Positions 34,308-41,976 of a stretch of 41,976 bases of DNA are shown here, piece by piece. Origin of the DNA: CAYMEV01 sp964431655 [NCBI: uncultured bacterium]. GTDB taxonomy: Bacteria > CAYMEV01. Both the position numbers and the translations under genes were made by a program. The notes under the pieces are model-generated. The model worked only from the letters and a program-made list of their open reading frames with translations. It was not told where the DNA came from and made no database searches. The stretch is from contig CAYSKJ010000006.1 in assembly GCA_964431655.1 (NCBI GenBank), positions 1 through 41,976 on the forward strand, written 5' to 3'. How positions within the stretch are numbered: position 1 is the first letter of the stretch; each line of letters begins with the position of its first letter.

Positions 34308-34371
34308 TTTTCCCCTCCTTTCAGCCTTTTATAAAGGGTATTTCAAAACAATAAAGTTCCTGCCTTTTTTC

Positions 34372-34377
34372 ATTATA
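34372..34377 (-). promoter_or_regulatory. -10 element for the FHA gene
   Basis: TATAAT on the minus strand, preceded by TG, lies 65 bases upstream of the FHA gene's ATG. The -35 region is poor, so only the -10 is convincing. Confidence 0.4.
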
Positions 34378-34427
34378 CAGGATTTACATATAAAAATAAA
34401 TATTCTTTTTGATCCTGGAGTTTTTAT

Positions 34428-34457
34428 TTGCCAGCACCCTGTTTAATTTAATATAAT
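34428..34457 (+). promoter_or_regulatory. sigma70-type promoter of the second antiporter
   Basis: TTGCCA (34428-34433) and TATAAT (34452-34457) are separated by 18 bases, close to consensus. AGGAG follows at 34473-34477 and the ATG is at 34485, giving a short leader of about 20 bases. This is the clearest promoter in the window. Confidence 0.75.
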
Positions 34458-34484
34458 GAATAAAATTTTACAAGGAGATATTTA

Positions 34485-35714
34485 ATGCCTCCTATACTTA
34501 CCATGTCAATTATCATAATGGCCGGCTTCATCGGAGGGGAGTTAGTTAAAAAAACAGGCCTTCCGAAGATTACTGGCTATATACTTGCGGGTATTGTCCT
34601 GAACCCTGAAGTGACTTCTTTTCTTCCGGCTGACTTCATTAATCACACCGACGTGCTGACGAGCATTGCCCTCGCCTTTATTACCTTTTCCGTAGGCGGA
34701 ACCCTTTATTTAAAAAGAATAAGGTCTCTGGGCAAAGGTATAATCGGTATAACCATTTTTGAAGCGGAAATGGCACTTATCATCGTCTTTTTCGGCTTTC
34801 TTGCTTTATCCCCTATTTTGTTGACCGGTGATAATCCAGGCTGGTTTACCCTGTACCTTCCCTTCAGCCTCCTGGCTGCAGCTCTTGCCTCGCCTACCGA
34901 TCCGTCGGCTGTGCTGGCTATAGTCCATGAATATAAATGCGAAGGGGAGGTGACGTCAACCATACTGGGAGTATCTGCCATGGACGATATACTGGGAATT
35001 ATCAACTACAGCTTCTGCGTGGTTCTTGCTGCAGCCTTCGTACTGCACCAGAGGTTCAGCTTTGAAAAATCCGTCCTTATACCTGCCGGGCAGATACTGC
35101 TTACAATTGCCCTCGGCATATTGTTCGGTTTTATTCTGAACCTGCTTACAAAAATTATAAGGAGTGAAACCGAGGGGACTCTGATTGTCGTCATTTTCGG
35201 CATGCTGATGCTGTGCTACGGGATAGCGACAGTACTTGATATTGACCAGCTCCTGGCAACCATGACCATGGGTATTATTGCAGTCAATTTCAATATGCAC
35301 AGGGAAAAGATCTTTCACATGACAGAGAGATACACTGAAACAATTATATTTGTAATATTTTTCACCATAAGCGGAATGCAGCTGGATTTTACATATATGA
35401 AAGAATCCATGATTCTAATATTACTGTTTTTCGTATTAAGAATGCTGGGTAAATATCTGGGTACCCTTATAGGCTCAAAGCTCACCGGTTCTTCCAGAAA
35501 CATCAGAAAATACACCATAGGGGGACTGGTTCCAACGGGGGGAATAGTAATAGGCCTGGCTCTCCTGATAAAAAATGACAGCGATTTCTCCGGCTTTTCC
35601 CAGTTAATACTCAGCTTTATTCTGGGAGCAGTGGTTATTCATGAGCTTTTCGGCCCGATTATCTCGAAATGTGCCCTGAAAAAAGCCGGAGAGATTAAAA
35701 AGAATAAGGCATAA
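34485..35714 (+). CDS. cation:proton antiporter (CPA superfamily), second copy
   Basis: A 409-residue integral membrane protein with about 12 hydrophobic helices. KKTGLPKITGYILAGIVLN is the CPA2-like opening. The discontinuous helix has ASPTDPSAVLAIV (Thr138-Asp139-Pro140), and Asp167-Asp168 in SAMDDILGI matches the ion-binding pair. The TDP motif differs from the TAPAA of the first antiporter and is closer to NhaP/CPA1-like sequences, so the two may transport different ions. There is no cytoplasmic regulatory domain and no EIIA partner. The gene is monocistronic, with its own strong promoter; the stop is four bases from the convergent small secreted gene. Confidence 0.9.
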   Translation: MPPILTMSIIIMAGFIGGELVKKTGLPKITGYILAGIVLNPEVTSFLPADFINHTDVLTSIALAFITFSVGGTLYLKRIRSLGKGIIGITIFEAEMALIIVFFGFLALSPILLTGDNPGWFTLYLPFSLLAAALASPTDPSAVLAIVHEYKCEGEVTSTILGVSAMDDILGIINYSFCVVLAAAFVLHQRFSFEKSVLIPAGQILLTIALGILFGFILNLLTKIIRSETEGTLIVVIFGMLMLCYGIATVLDIDQLLATMTMGIIAVNFNMHREKIFHMTERYTETIIFVIFFTISGMQLDFTYMKESMILILLFFVLRMLGKYLGTLIGSKLTGSSRNIRKYTIGGLVPTGGIVIGLALLIKNDSDFSGFSQLILSFILGAVVIHELFGPIISKCALKKAGEIKKNKA

Positions 35715-35718
35715 AGCC

Positions 35719-36099
35719 TCACTCAATCCAGAACTGCCACCGGATACCGCGGGAAATGCCCTTTGTCTCTATTCTAAGCAGGGTTATATTTGTATCGGGC
35801 CTGAAGGTCCATGATACTGTTTTGCCGGATTTTACCGAGGGAAAGACGCTGAACTCCTCATAATCTTCCGAATGTTCCGGGCTTTCAAAGTAAAGCTTGA
35901 AGGTAGGCATGGAGGGCTGGGATTCCTTGTCAGTCCTCTTTGCCTTTACCTTATAGCCGGTATTTGCCTTGAGCTTTATTTTCCCGGTAAACTGGTAAGC
36001 GTCCTCATCCCAGTCCAGCTTAATCTTTTTAGTCCCAGATTCTGCAATTAAAGGAAACAAAAGAAGAACCAGGAGCATTAAGGAAAAAAAGTTTTTCAT
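35719..36099 (-). CDS. small secreted hypothetical protein
   Basis: A 126-residue exported protein, unrecognised. Start 36099 has GGAGG seven bases upstream and begins the signal peptide (1-19, ending IAES); a longer in-frame version reaching into the upstream gene has neither. The mature part is Lys-rich and beta-like (KIKLDWDEDAYQFTGKIKLKAN, GKTVSWTFRPDTNITLLRIETKG), suggesting a single beta-sandwich domain similar in style to pre-peptidase C-terminal domains. It lies 50 bases after nicotinate phosphoribosyltransferase on the same strand, so it may share that transcript. No metabolic link is apparent. Confidence 0.75.
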   Translation of the reverse strand: MKNFFSLMLLVLLLFPLIAESGTKKIKLDWDEDAYQFTGKIKLKANTGYKVKAKRTDKESQPSMPTFKLYFESPEHSEDYEEFSVFPSVKSGKTVSWTFRPDTNITLLRIETKGISRGIRWQFWIE

Positions 36100-36149
36100 A
36101 GTTCTGCCTCCTTTGTAATTATTTATATCCCCATAAAAATAGCGAGCTG

Positions 36150-37736
36150 CTACCCCAGCTCTGTAACCGGGGCTTCGGCAGCCCATAAATCATGGATAAA
36201 ACCATACAGGTTCCTGGTGACTGATATTTTATAGGGTGTCGGATTCAGAGCCCGCAGATGGTCGCTTCTCATACCGGAGAGCTGTTTAAGAACAAATTCT
36301 CTTATTTCATGGCAGGAGCGCTTTTCTTTTACCCTCCTTCCATCCCAGTACAGCCTGGTAAGTGGCTCAACCCTTTCCGGCACGACCACTGCCCTTTTTA
36401 TCTCGTTAAAGGGATGCCTGCACATCACTTTCTCTCCCTTTTCAGGAGGAGCATCCCCGGTCAGTACCATCAGATCCAGCACCGGATATCCCTCACGGCC
36501 ATAAATCCTGTAGACATCCTTCCTTCCTGGAATAGTGACCTTCCCCAGGTCCTGGGAAATCTTTATCCTGGGCTGGCCATCGGCTTCAACAAGCTTATAG
36601 ACGCCCCCCAGGGCCGGCTGGGCCTGGCATGTAACCAGATGGGTGCCTATTCCGAAGATATCTATCTGATGGCCCTGGGAATTCAGAGAATACAGTACCT
36701 CCTCATTTATATTATTGCTTGCCACGATTTTCAGAAAAGAGAGGTCTATCTCATAAAACAGGCTGGTATCAACGAACATTTTTCGTGCAGTTTTTGACAG
36801 GTGGGCAAGGTCGCCGGAGTCTATCCTTATGCCTATGGGCTTAAATCCCAATTTTATCAGGGCAAGGGCAACGCACAGGAAATTTGGTATCCCTGACCTC
36901 AATGTATCATAGGTATCTACCAGGGCCAGGAAGCTGTCCGGATAGGACAGGGCATAGGCTACAAAGGCTGAGAGTTCACCCAGGTTGGTATTCTCAAAGT
37001 TAAGCTCTTTCCTTATTTCCATGGATATCTCCAGCAGATTGGACTGCCGTCCGTCCGGCCCGCAAATCATGGGATTGCTGATATCTCCAGGACCTTTGAA
37101 GGCCTGGACATAGGAATGGGCATGGGTGCCTGCAACCGGGATACCGAAAAGCATTCCGGCAAGAACATTGCTTGTGGATTCAAAGCCCCCTATATAGGAA
37201 TACCTGGAGGCTGAAACTGCTCCGTCAATTCCCTGGGCTCTGCGGAGACCGAATTCAATAAGCCTTTTCTCCCTGCCGGCTGCAATCCTGAAGCGAGAGG
37301 CATTGGTAGCAACAAGGGAAGGAAAATTCACCAGGTTCAACAGCGGGCTTTCCAGGAGCTGGCATACCGCAAGAGGCCCTTCAACCCTGATCAGGGGTAT
37401 ATTGGGAAAAGATATGGTTCCTTCATCAATGGCGTAAAGCCTTACCTTTGAGGCATCCACTCCTGCCAGCCATTTAAAGAAGTCTTCATCCCTGATATTC
37501 ATCTTGGAACAGAGATAATCAATATGTTCATCCTCAAAACGGTACCTTTCCAGAAAGGAAAGAACCTCCTCAAGACCGGCAAATATTGCGAATTCTCCCA
37601 AAAAGGGGTTTTCCCTGAAAAAGAGGTCAAACACCGCGGGTTTATCATGTATTTTATTCCTCCAATAGCTGTATGCCATGGTAAGCTGATAATAATCCGT
37701 AAGCATAGGCGACGCGAAACTGTTATAGGTCAGCAT
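36150..37736 (-). CDS. pncB: nicotinate phosphoribosyltransferase
   Basis: A 528-residue cytosolic enzyme that makes nicotinate mononucleotide from nicotinate, PRPP and ATP. It has the family opening LTDYYQLTMAYSYWRNKIHDKPAVFDLFFREN, then GFESTSNVLAGMLFGIPVAGTHAHSYVQ (about 190-220), IGIRIDSGDLAHLSK (about 300-315) and FGIGTHLVTC (about 355). The ATG at 37736 is chosen over a TTG just upstream: it has GGAGGAG at good spacing. Its start overlaps the stop of the nicotinamidase-like gene by one base (TGATG). Together the two would convert nicotinamide to NaMN, the salvage (Preiss-Handler) route to NAD. Confidence 0.95.
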   Translation of the reverse strand: MLTYNSFASPMLTDYYQLTMAYSYWRNKIHDKPAVFDLFFRENPFLGEFAIFAGLEEVLSFLERYRFEDEHIDYLCSKMNIRDEDFFKWLAGVDASKVRLYAIDEGTISFPNIPLIRVEGPLAVCQLLESPLLNLVNFPSLVATNASRFRIAAGREKRLIEFGLRRAQGIDGAVSASRYSYIGGFESTSNVLAGMLFGIPVAGTHAHSYVQAFKGPGDISNPMICGPDGRQSNLLEISMEIRKELNFENTNLGELSAFVAYALSYPDSFLALVDTYDTLRSGIPNFLCVALALIKLGFKPIGIRIDSGDLAHLSKTARKMFVDTSLFYEIDLSFLKIVASNNINEEVLYSLNSQGHQIDIFGIGTHLVTCQAQPALGGVYKLVEADGQPRIKISQDLGKVTIPGRKDVYRIYGREGYPVLDLMVLTGDAPPEKGEKVMCRHPFNEIKRAVVVPERVEPLTRLYWDGRRVKEKRSCHEIREFVLKQLSGMRSDHLRALNPTPYKISVTRNLYGFIHDLWAAEAPVTELG

Positions 37737-38770
37737 CAAACTCCTCCTTTCAGCGGTTCCCAGTTTTCCGTGAGATTTCTGGAACTGGTAATATTAAAGC
37801 CGGATTCTTTTAATTCTTCAAAACGCCTGTCCGATATATCCGTGAAGTCCGCAATCCCGGGTATTACCACCGGCGATGTGCAGTCCTCCAGTACGTAGAC
37901 CTTTTCAGCCATGCTTTTGTCCCTGTGCCGTATATATTCCTCCAGGTCTCCCAGTGTCCAGGCCATGCAATGGCTTTTGGCCTGTCCTGCCAGTATTATT
38001 CTGTCATAATGGATTAGCCTGTTTAAAAGCTCATTATCAGGTTTAACAGGGTGCTTATCTATATCAGCCAGGACTTCCGGGTTAAAAATGGAGTAATTTT
38101 CGCTCAAAGGCTCAGAGCCTTTTACCTCAAAACGGGACTGGCTGTATCTTACTGTATTATGAAAAAAAACCGCCTCTTCAACAAATGGCACAAGGCAGTG
38201 GCCTATCCCTCCGAGCATTGCATGAAAGGGCCATATTATAAGCTCGTATTTACTGCTTTTTTTCAGTGATTCTACATAATAAAGGATGTAATCCTGGACT
38301 TTCTCATAGTCTGCATAGCCAAGGCTTTTCACGATTTCAGGATTCAGCACATATTTTTTCCCCCTTATGTCCCTGATTGTTATAACAGTATTGGGTTTCG
38401 GATGCCGACCCTCACTGTCCACAAAGAAAATGGGATGAAATATCTGCATAATATGGTGGGTATCCATGGTAGGGATTATATCGGTAATCCTGTCAAGGTT
38501 CTGGTATATGAACCTGCAGAGTCTTTTATTATCCTCCACGGCTCCCTGCCCGCTCCTTCCAGCGACAAAAAGCTCAAAACCTGGTATGCAGAAGGTGTTC
38601 TGAACATCGACCAGGACAAGGCATACCCTTTCCTTGTCCATGGACGATGGCTTTATCCGGTGCCTTTTCCTGTATTCCAGGGCATTTTCAAATACAAGCT
38701 GATAATCAACCCGGTAGATTTTATCAGCCTTAGTTTCATCATAATGACTGGGGATTTCAAGTTTGCACAT
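37736..38770 (-). CDS. long nicotinamidase-like (isochorismatase-fold) hydrolase
   Basis: A 344-residue cytosolic protein, about 140 residues longer than a typical PncA. The N-terminal 45 residues are extra. VLVDVQNTF supplies the catalytic Asp55, TMDTHHIMQIFHP the probable metal site, IIWPFHAMLGG (about 178-188) matches the WPxHCxxG block of nicotinamidases, and GQAKSHCMAWTLGDL holds the nucleophile Cys268. An insertion lies between the metal site and the WPFH block. The ATG at 38770 is preferred since AGGAG lies six bases upstream; another ATG six bases earlier abuts the AGGAG. Pairing with pncB supports nicotinamide deamidation. Other isochorismatase-fold amidases (for example N-carbamoylsarcosine amidase) are possible. 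Confidence 0.82.
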   Translation of the reverse strand: MCKLEIPSHYDETKADKIYRVDYQLVFENALEYRKRHRIKPSSMDKERVCLVLVDVQNTFCIPGFELFVAGRSGQGAVEDNKRLCRFIYQNLDRITDIIPTMDTHHIMQIFHPIFFVDSEGRHPKPNTVITIRDIRGKKYVLNPEIVKSLGYADYEKVQDYILYYVESLKKSSKYELIIWPFHAMLGGIGHCLVPFVEEAVFFHNTVRYSQSRFEVKGSEPLSENYSIFNPEVLADIDKHPVKPDNELLNRLIHYDRIILAGQAKSHCMAWTLGDLEEYIRHRDKSMAEKVYVLEDCTSPVVIPGIADFTDISDRRFEELKESGFNITSSRNLTENWEPLKGGV

Positions 38771-38782
38771 ATTCATCTCCTT

Positions 38783-39850
38783 TCAGAAATCCAGGTCACA
38801 GCCGATACCTGGTTTACTGCCTGCAAAAAGCACTCCTTTCCGGAGGGTGACAGCTCCTTCAGAGGGGTCTCCACTCAGGGAAAGGTGGCTGTCCAGGTCT
38901 GCATACAATACATTGGGCCTTGCCAGGGCAAAATGCAGACCGGCTGCAACCGAAAGTGCCGATTCATCCATACAGCCCACCATAGTCTCAAGCCTGGCAG
39001 ATAATGCAACAGCATTAATCAGCATTGCTTCGTTAATACCCCCTACTTTCACCAGCTTTATGTTTATCATGTCCACCAGGGACATTCTTGCAAGCCTGAA
39101 GGCATCCCTGAGGGTAACAAGGCTTTCGTCGGCCATCACAGGGATAGATACGCTTTTTGTAACCTGCCTTAAAAGGTCATATTCTGTTTTTGGTGTAGGC
39201 TGTTCAATCAGTTCTATCCTTGCTTTCTTTGTCTCTTTTACAAAATGGATTGCCTCCTGGACACTATAGCCCTGGTTTGCGTCAAACCTCAGCTCCATCT
39301 CCCTGCCCAGGCCATCTCTAAGTCCCTTTATCTTGTCAATATCCTCATTTACATTGAGCCCGCCCTTTATCTTTATGCTTTTAAATCCCTGCTTTTTGTA
39401 TTCCAGGGCTTTTTTCAGGGTTGTATCAGCATCCAGTATCCCGATGGTTATACTGGTTTTTATACGGTCCCTGAAACCGCCGAGCATTCTCCAAAGGGGA
39501 AGGCCAGCAGTTCTGCCCAGAATGTCATAAAGCATTATATCTACCCCTGCCAGTACGGAAGGCTCTTTCCCTATCCTATTTTTGAGGCTTAAAAGTATTT
39601 TAGCAGTCCTTAAAGGGTCTGCCCCGATAAGCGACGGAATGACAATCTCCTGCAGGGTTTTCATTGCGCCTTCGGGGGTTTCTCCAGTAATGGCAAGGTC
39701 CGGACAGCAGCATCCAAAACCGGTAATCCCCCTGTCGGTGTCAGCCCTTATAAAGATATTAACCGCCCTGTCAATGGTCTCATAGGCTATGGCATAGGGC
39801 TCAGTGAGCTTCATGTCCGCTCTATACAGCCTTATGGCCTTTATCTTCAT
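38783..39850 (-). CDS. dipeptide epimerase (enolase superfamily, MLE subgroup)
   Basis: A 355-residue cytosolic TIM-barrel enzyme. Catalytic Lys: K160-x-K162 (SIKIKGG) and Lys265/Lys268 (NIKLVKVGG). Metal ligands: Asp190 (LRFDANQGYS), Glu216 (LIEQPTP) and Asp241 (MADESL). Asp318-Leu-Asp320 (YADLDSH) matches the DxD that binds the substrate's alpha-amino group in L-Ala-D/L-Glu epimerases, which argues for a dipeptide substrate rather than muconate or mandelate. Such enzymes usually act on murein peptides (L-Ala-D-Glu). The gene lies two bases after the PP-loop-creatininase gene and 12 bases before the nicotinamidase-like gene. Its exact dipeptide cannot be read from the sequence. Confidence 0.9.
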   Translation of the reverse strand: MKIKAIRLYRADMKLTEPYAIAYETIDRAVNIFIRADTDRGITGFGCCCPDLAITGETPEGAMKTLQEIVIPSLIGADPLRTAKILLSLKNRIGKEPSVLAGVDIMLYDILGRTAGLPLWRMLGGFRDRIKTSITIGILDADTTLKKALEYKKQGFKSIKIKGGLNVNEDIDKIKGLRDGLGREMELRFDANQGYSVQEAIHFVKETKKARIELIEQPTPKTEYDLLRQVTKSVSIPVMADESLVTLRDAFRLARMSLVDMINIKLVKVGGINEAMLINAVALSARLETMVGCMDESALSVAAGLHFALARPNVLYADLDSHLSLSGDPSEGAVTLRKGVLFAGSKPGIGCDLDF

Positions 39851-39852
39851 TA

Positions 39853-41976
39853 TCAGTATTTCCTCTGATATATTTCATCCAGGGTGAGGTTTTTCAGTTC
39901 TTCAACAAACCTGACAAGATTGGATATTATGAGTTCCCATATAGCCTCTCCCTTTTTCCGGCTTGCCCTGGTGGGGTCCCCAAGAACACCGCTTTTGGAT
40001 ATCCTGGCAGTCCTGGTATACCAGTCAATGCTTCTCTTCTGGGTAAAGTTGAGATACCTGCTGGAAAAGTCTGGTATGAAGGATTCAGCCTTGCTTATAT
40101 CCACCAGCTCCTGCCTGTTGGCAAGGGATGTGCTGGTCTCCACCTCTCCTGCATGTACGTCATTAGGGGTTTCTATCAGCTCTGACACATCGATATCACT
40201 GGATTCACCGCTGTCGACACAGGTAAATATGTGGGCATCCCTGTTGATTTTCTGGGCCGCCATATTCAAAGCAGGGCTGTTCCCCCCATGGCCGTTTATG
40301 ATCACAAGTTTGGTAATGCCATTTTTTGCCAGGCTCATTCCAATATCGTAGATAAGGCTGGATAGGGTATCAGGGCCTATGCTTACCGTTCCAGCAAAAT
40401 CCTCGTGATGATAGGATACTCCGTAGGGAACCAGGGGCAGGACAAGGGGTATGGGGTCCCTGCACCTTAGCGCCACTTCCCTGCAGAGAAAGCCCGCATC
40501 AAAGGCATCGGTGTCAAGGGGCAGGTGGGGACCGTGCTGTTCTATGGAACCGACGGGAAGCAGTGCGATATCCACGGCGGATAAGTATTCCTTTGCTTCA
40601 GTCCATTTAAGATTACCCCACTCAAAGGGAAGGCTGTTTATTTTTTTCATGTTTTTTCCACTCTTTTCCAGTATTTCAAAACGATAGGGCTTATTCACCA
40701 GAGGTTCATTAAAAAGGTCCAGCTCAACCCATACCCTGCCTACTTTCCTTACCGCTTTTTTGCAATACTGCAGGAAAATTCGGTAGATGGGAATCCTGAT
40801 ATCGGCAGGCATGGTGTCAAAGGGGGACTTTTCACTGTCAAAGCGGAGGCAGGTAACCTCATGCCTGGGCTTTACAGCAGTTTTTGTTTTGCTGTCCCGG
40901 CCCAAACCCATGCCGGAAAGCAGGTATAAGGCATGCTGAGTACAGGCCGGCTCCTGGTGAAGGCCCTTTTTCATGAAATCCGAAAGGCATTGCTTTATCT
41001 GCCTGTCATCATACCCGCAGTTACGCGGGTCGCCGCCCAGGGCGGTAAGCATGCCTGCTATCCGCCTGCATTTCTCACAGTGCCCGCAGGGTTTTGCATT
41101 ACCCAGCTTTATATCCGCTGAATGGCATGAGACCTGGTGTTTCTGAATATCGGGATACCTGCTGTAAAGAATGTTCTGTATCATGAGCTCGGAAAGATTC
41201 CTCAGCAATGAGAACTGCATTATGCTGTAGCCTTTTTTCCTGTAATACCTTGTCAGGGCATTGTCAAAATACCTGCTCTGGTCATAGAGGCCGTTATAAT
41301 GGGTAATACCCTTGAATGAGAGCCGGTAGGTCGTATCGTATTCATCACCTATTATGATTCTTCCAATACCCCTTTTCCTAACAAGGGGTAAAACTCCAAA
41401 GATAAATACGGCAACAGTCCATAACCTTAAGGGGTAATCGTCAGAAGGCATATTACCGTAGTTATTCCGGATAAAGCTGAGATTTTTCAGGAAAAAATTA
41501 AAGACCCGGTCAGAATTTGTCCAGACCCGTGAAGTATTCGGGAAATGGTTCTTAAAGTACCTGTAGGCGTTAAGGGAAGTGAACCAGTGCCTCCCTGACT
41601 CATTTACAAAAACGGGATGAACCTCTTTTTTTAGTTCATTCAGGAGAGAAAAGCTCAGGAGGCTGTCCTTTCCTCCGCTGGACAATACAGCATAGCTTTC
41701 CCGGGAGTTATGCCAGACCGCTTTTTCTGGCTCCTGTGGACCCAGGAACTCTGTCACTGCACGGGGATATGCCTCACCTGACGGTGAGGCAAGCCTGCTT
41801 CTTATGCTGTCTTTAATGTAGATATTGGGTTTTAGTATCTTTTTGACCAGGATTTCTCTGGAAGTAATATCAATCATTTCCTTTATGAATTTCCTGTCTT
41901 CGGAAGAAAATAAGCCGTTGAACCTTATTTTTTTTGCAAAAAGGCCATAGTTGAAAGCCAGCTGGGAACCGATAAT
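39853..41976 (-). CDS. PP-loop ATPase fused to creatininase-family amidohydrolase (5' end outside window)
   Basis: The frame stays open from an internal ATG at 41877 to the window edge (33 more codons, IIGSQLAFNYG onward). The gene is therefore truncated here, with 707 residues visible. Counting from 41877, residues about 55-330 are a PP-loop adenylating domain: SSGGKDS at 66-72, GDEYD, and a CGHCEKCRR cluster near 260. This is the N-type ATPase fold of QueC/asparagine-synthetase relatives. Residues about 395-670 are a creatininase-family domain with its metal ligands: GSIEQHGPHLPLDTDAF, INGHGGNSPA and VHAGEVETS. PP-loops activate carboxylates or thiols; creatininases hydrolyse small amides. 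The dipeptide epimerase gene follows after two bases. The combined substrate is unknown; a small peptide or lactam is a reasonable guess. Confidence 0.85.
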   Translation of the reverse strand: MIGSQLAFNYGLFAKKIRFNGLFSSEDRKFIKEMIDITSREILVKKILKPNIYIKDSIRSRLASPSGEAYPRAVTEFLGPQEPEKAVWHNSRESYAVLSSGGKDSLLSFSLLNELKKEVHPVFVNESGRHWFTSLNAYRYFKNHFPNTSRVWTNSDRVFNFFLKNLSFIRNNYGNMPSDDYPLRLWTVAVFIFGVLPLVRKRGIGRIIIGDEYDTTYRLSFKGITHYNGLYDQSRYFDNALTRYYRKKGYSIMQFSLLRNLSELMIQNILYSRYPDIQKHQVSCHSADIKLGNAKPCGHCEKCRRIAGMLTALGGDPRNCGYDDRQIKQCLSDFMKKGLHQEPACTQHALYLLSGMGLGRDSKTKTAVKPRHEVTCLRFDSEKSPFDTMPADIRIPIYRIFLQYCKKAVRKVGRVWVELDLFNEPLVNKPYRFEILEKSGKNMKKINSLPFEWGNLKWTEAKEYLSAVDIALLPVGSIEQHGPHLPLDTDAFDAGFLCREVALRCRDPIPLVLPLVPYGVSYHHEDFAGTVSIGPDTLSSLIYDIGMSLAKNGITKLVIINGHGGNSPALNMAAQKINRDAHIFTCVDSGESSDIDVSELIETPNDVHAGEVETSTSLANRQELVDISKAESFIPDFSSRYLNFTQKRSIDWYTRTARISKSGVLGDPTRASRKKGEAIWELIISNLVRFVEELKNLTLDEIYQRKY

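Noticed and set aside
1-41976. Prophage, insertion sequence, toxin-antitoxin or defence system
   Set aside because: No transposase, integrase, structural phage gene, nuclease-type defence gene, or long terminal inverted or direct repeat was found.

Overview
The window looks like chromosome from an uncultured, probably anaerobic, diderm bacterium. There are two predicted outer-membrane or secreted beta-structures, several lipobox lipoproteins (C19 in the TraB-like protein, C20 in the esterase, C21 in the sulfatase-fold protein), many signal peptides, and a formate-THF ligase gene typical of anaerobic C1 metabolism. Coding density is high, genes sit in short same-strand runs, Shine-Dalgarno sites are AGGAG/GGAGG, and AGG (Arg) and ATA (Ile) codons are common throughout. 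The phylum cannot be fixed from this sequence; a spirochaete-like or candidate-phylum diderm would fit. I see no rRNA, tRNA, CRISPR array, insertion sequence, prophage or integrase.

Layout. 1-1.48 kb: an AT-rich island with a secreted protein ending in a CxC...CxC tail, a (GTGA) tetranucleotide tract, and what looks like a frameshifted small membrane-protein gene, closed by strong hairpins. 1.48-6.8 kb (minus): a PA14-like/ankyrin/beta-lactamase-fold hydrolase, a TraB/GumN-type lipoprotein, formate-THF ligase and a small Cys-rich DUF6485-type protein. 7.0-9.0 kb (plus): an NfeD-like protein and flotillin, ended by a terminator shared with a convergent secreted Kelch protein (9.0-11.0 kb). 11.2-15.2 kb (minus): a tightly packed operon of CPA-type antiporter, PTS EIIA-like protein, esterase lipoprotein and an eRF1/Vms1-like release-factor homologue with a GGWSQ loop and a zinc ribbon. 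15.3-20.6 kb: YggT, a subtilase with a beta-propeller tail, an outer-membrane barrel and a dockerin-bearing subtilase. 20.8-24.7 kb: a sulfatase-fold lipoprotein facing an RDD protein, iron-sulfur flavoprotein and transglutaminase-like operon. 24.8-26.2 kb: thiM-thiE. 26.3-29.3 kb: an alpha/beta hydrolase and oligopeptidase B. 29.3-34.3 kb: a large secreted FN3/VCBS protein and a triple-FHA zinc-ribbon membrane protein. 34.4-35.7 kb: a second antiporter behind a good sigma70-type promoter. 35.7 kb to the right edge (minus): an operon encoding a PP-loop ATPase-creatininase fusion (running off the window), a dipeptide epimerase, a long nicotinamidase-like protein, nicotinate phosphoribosyltransferase and a small secreted protein.

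Functional themes: extracellular proteolysis and surface proteins (two subtilases, oligopeptidase B, transglutaminase-like, Kelch, VCBS); cofactor metabolism (thiamine salvage, NAD salvage, folate C1); ion homeostasis (two antiporters, one coupled to a PTS EIIA). The two most unusual elements are the bacterial eRF1/Vms1-like gene and the PP-loop-creatininase operon. A third is the FHA protein, which carries its own TxxD motifs next to its FHA domains.
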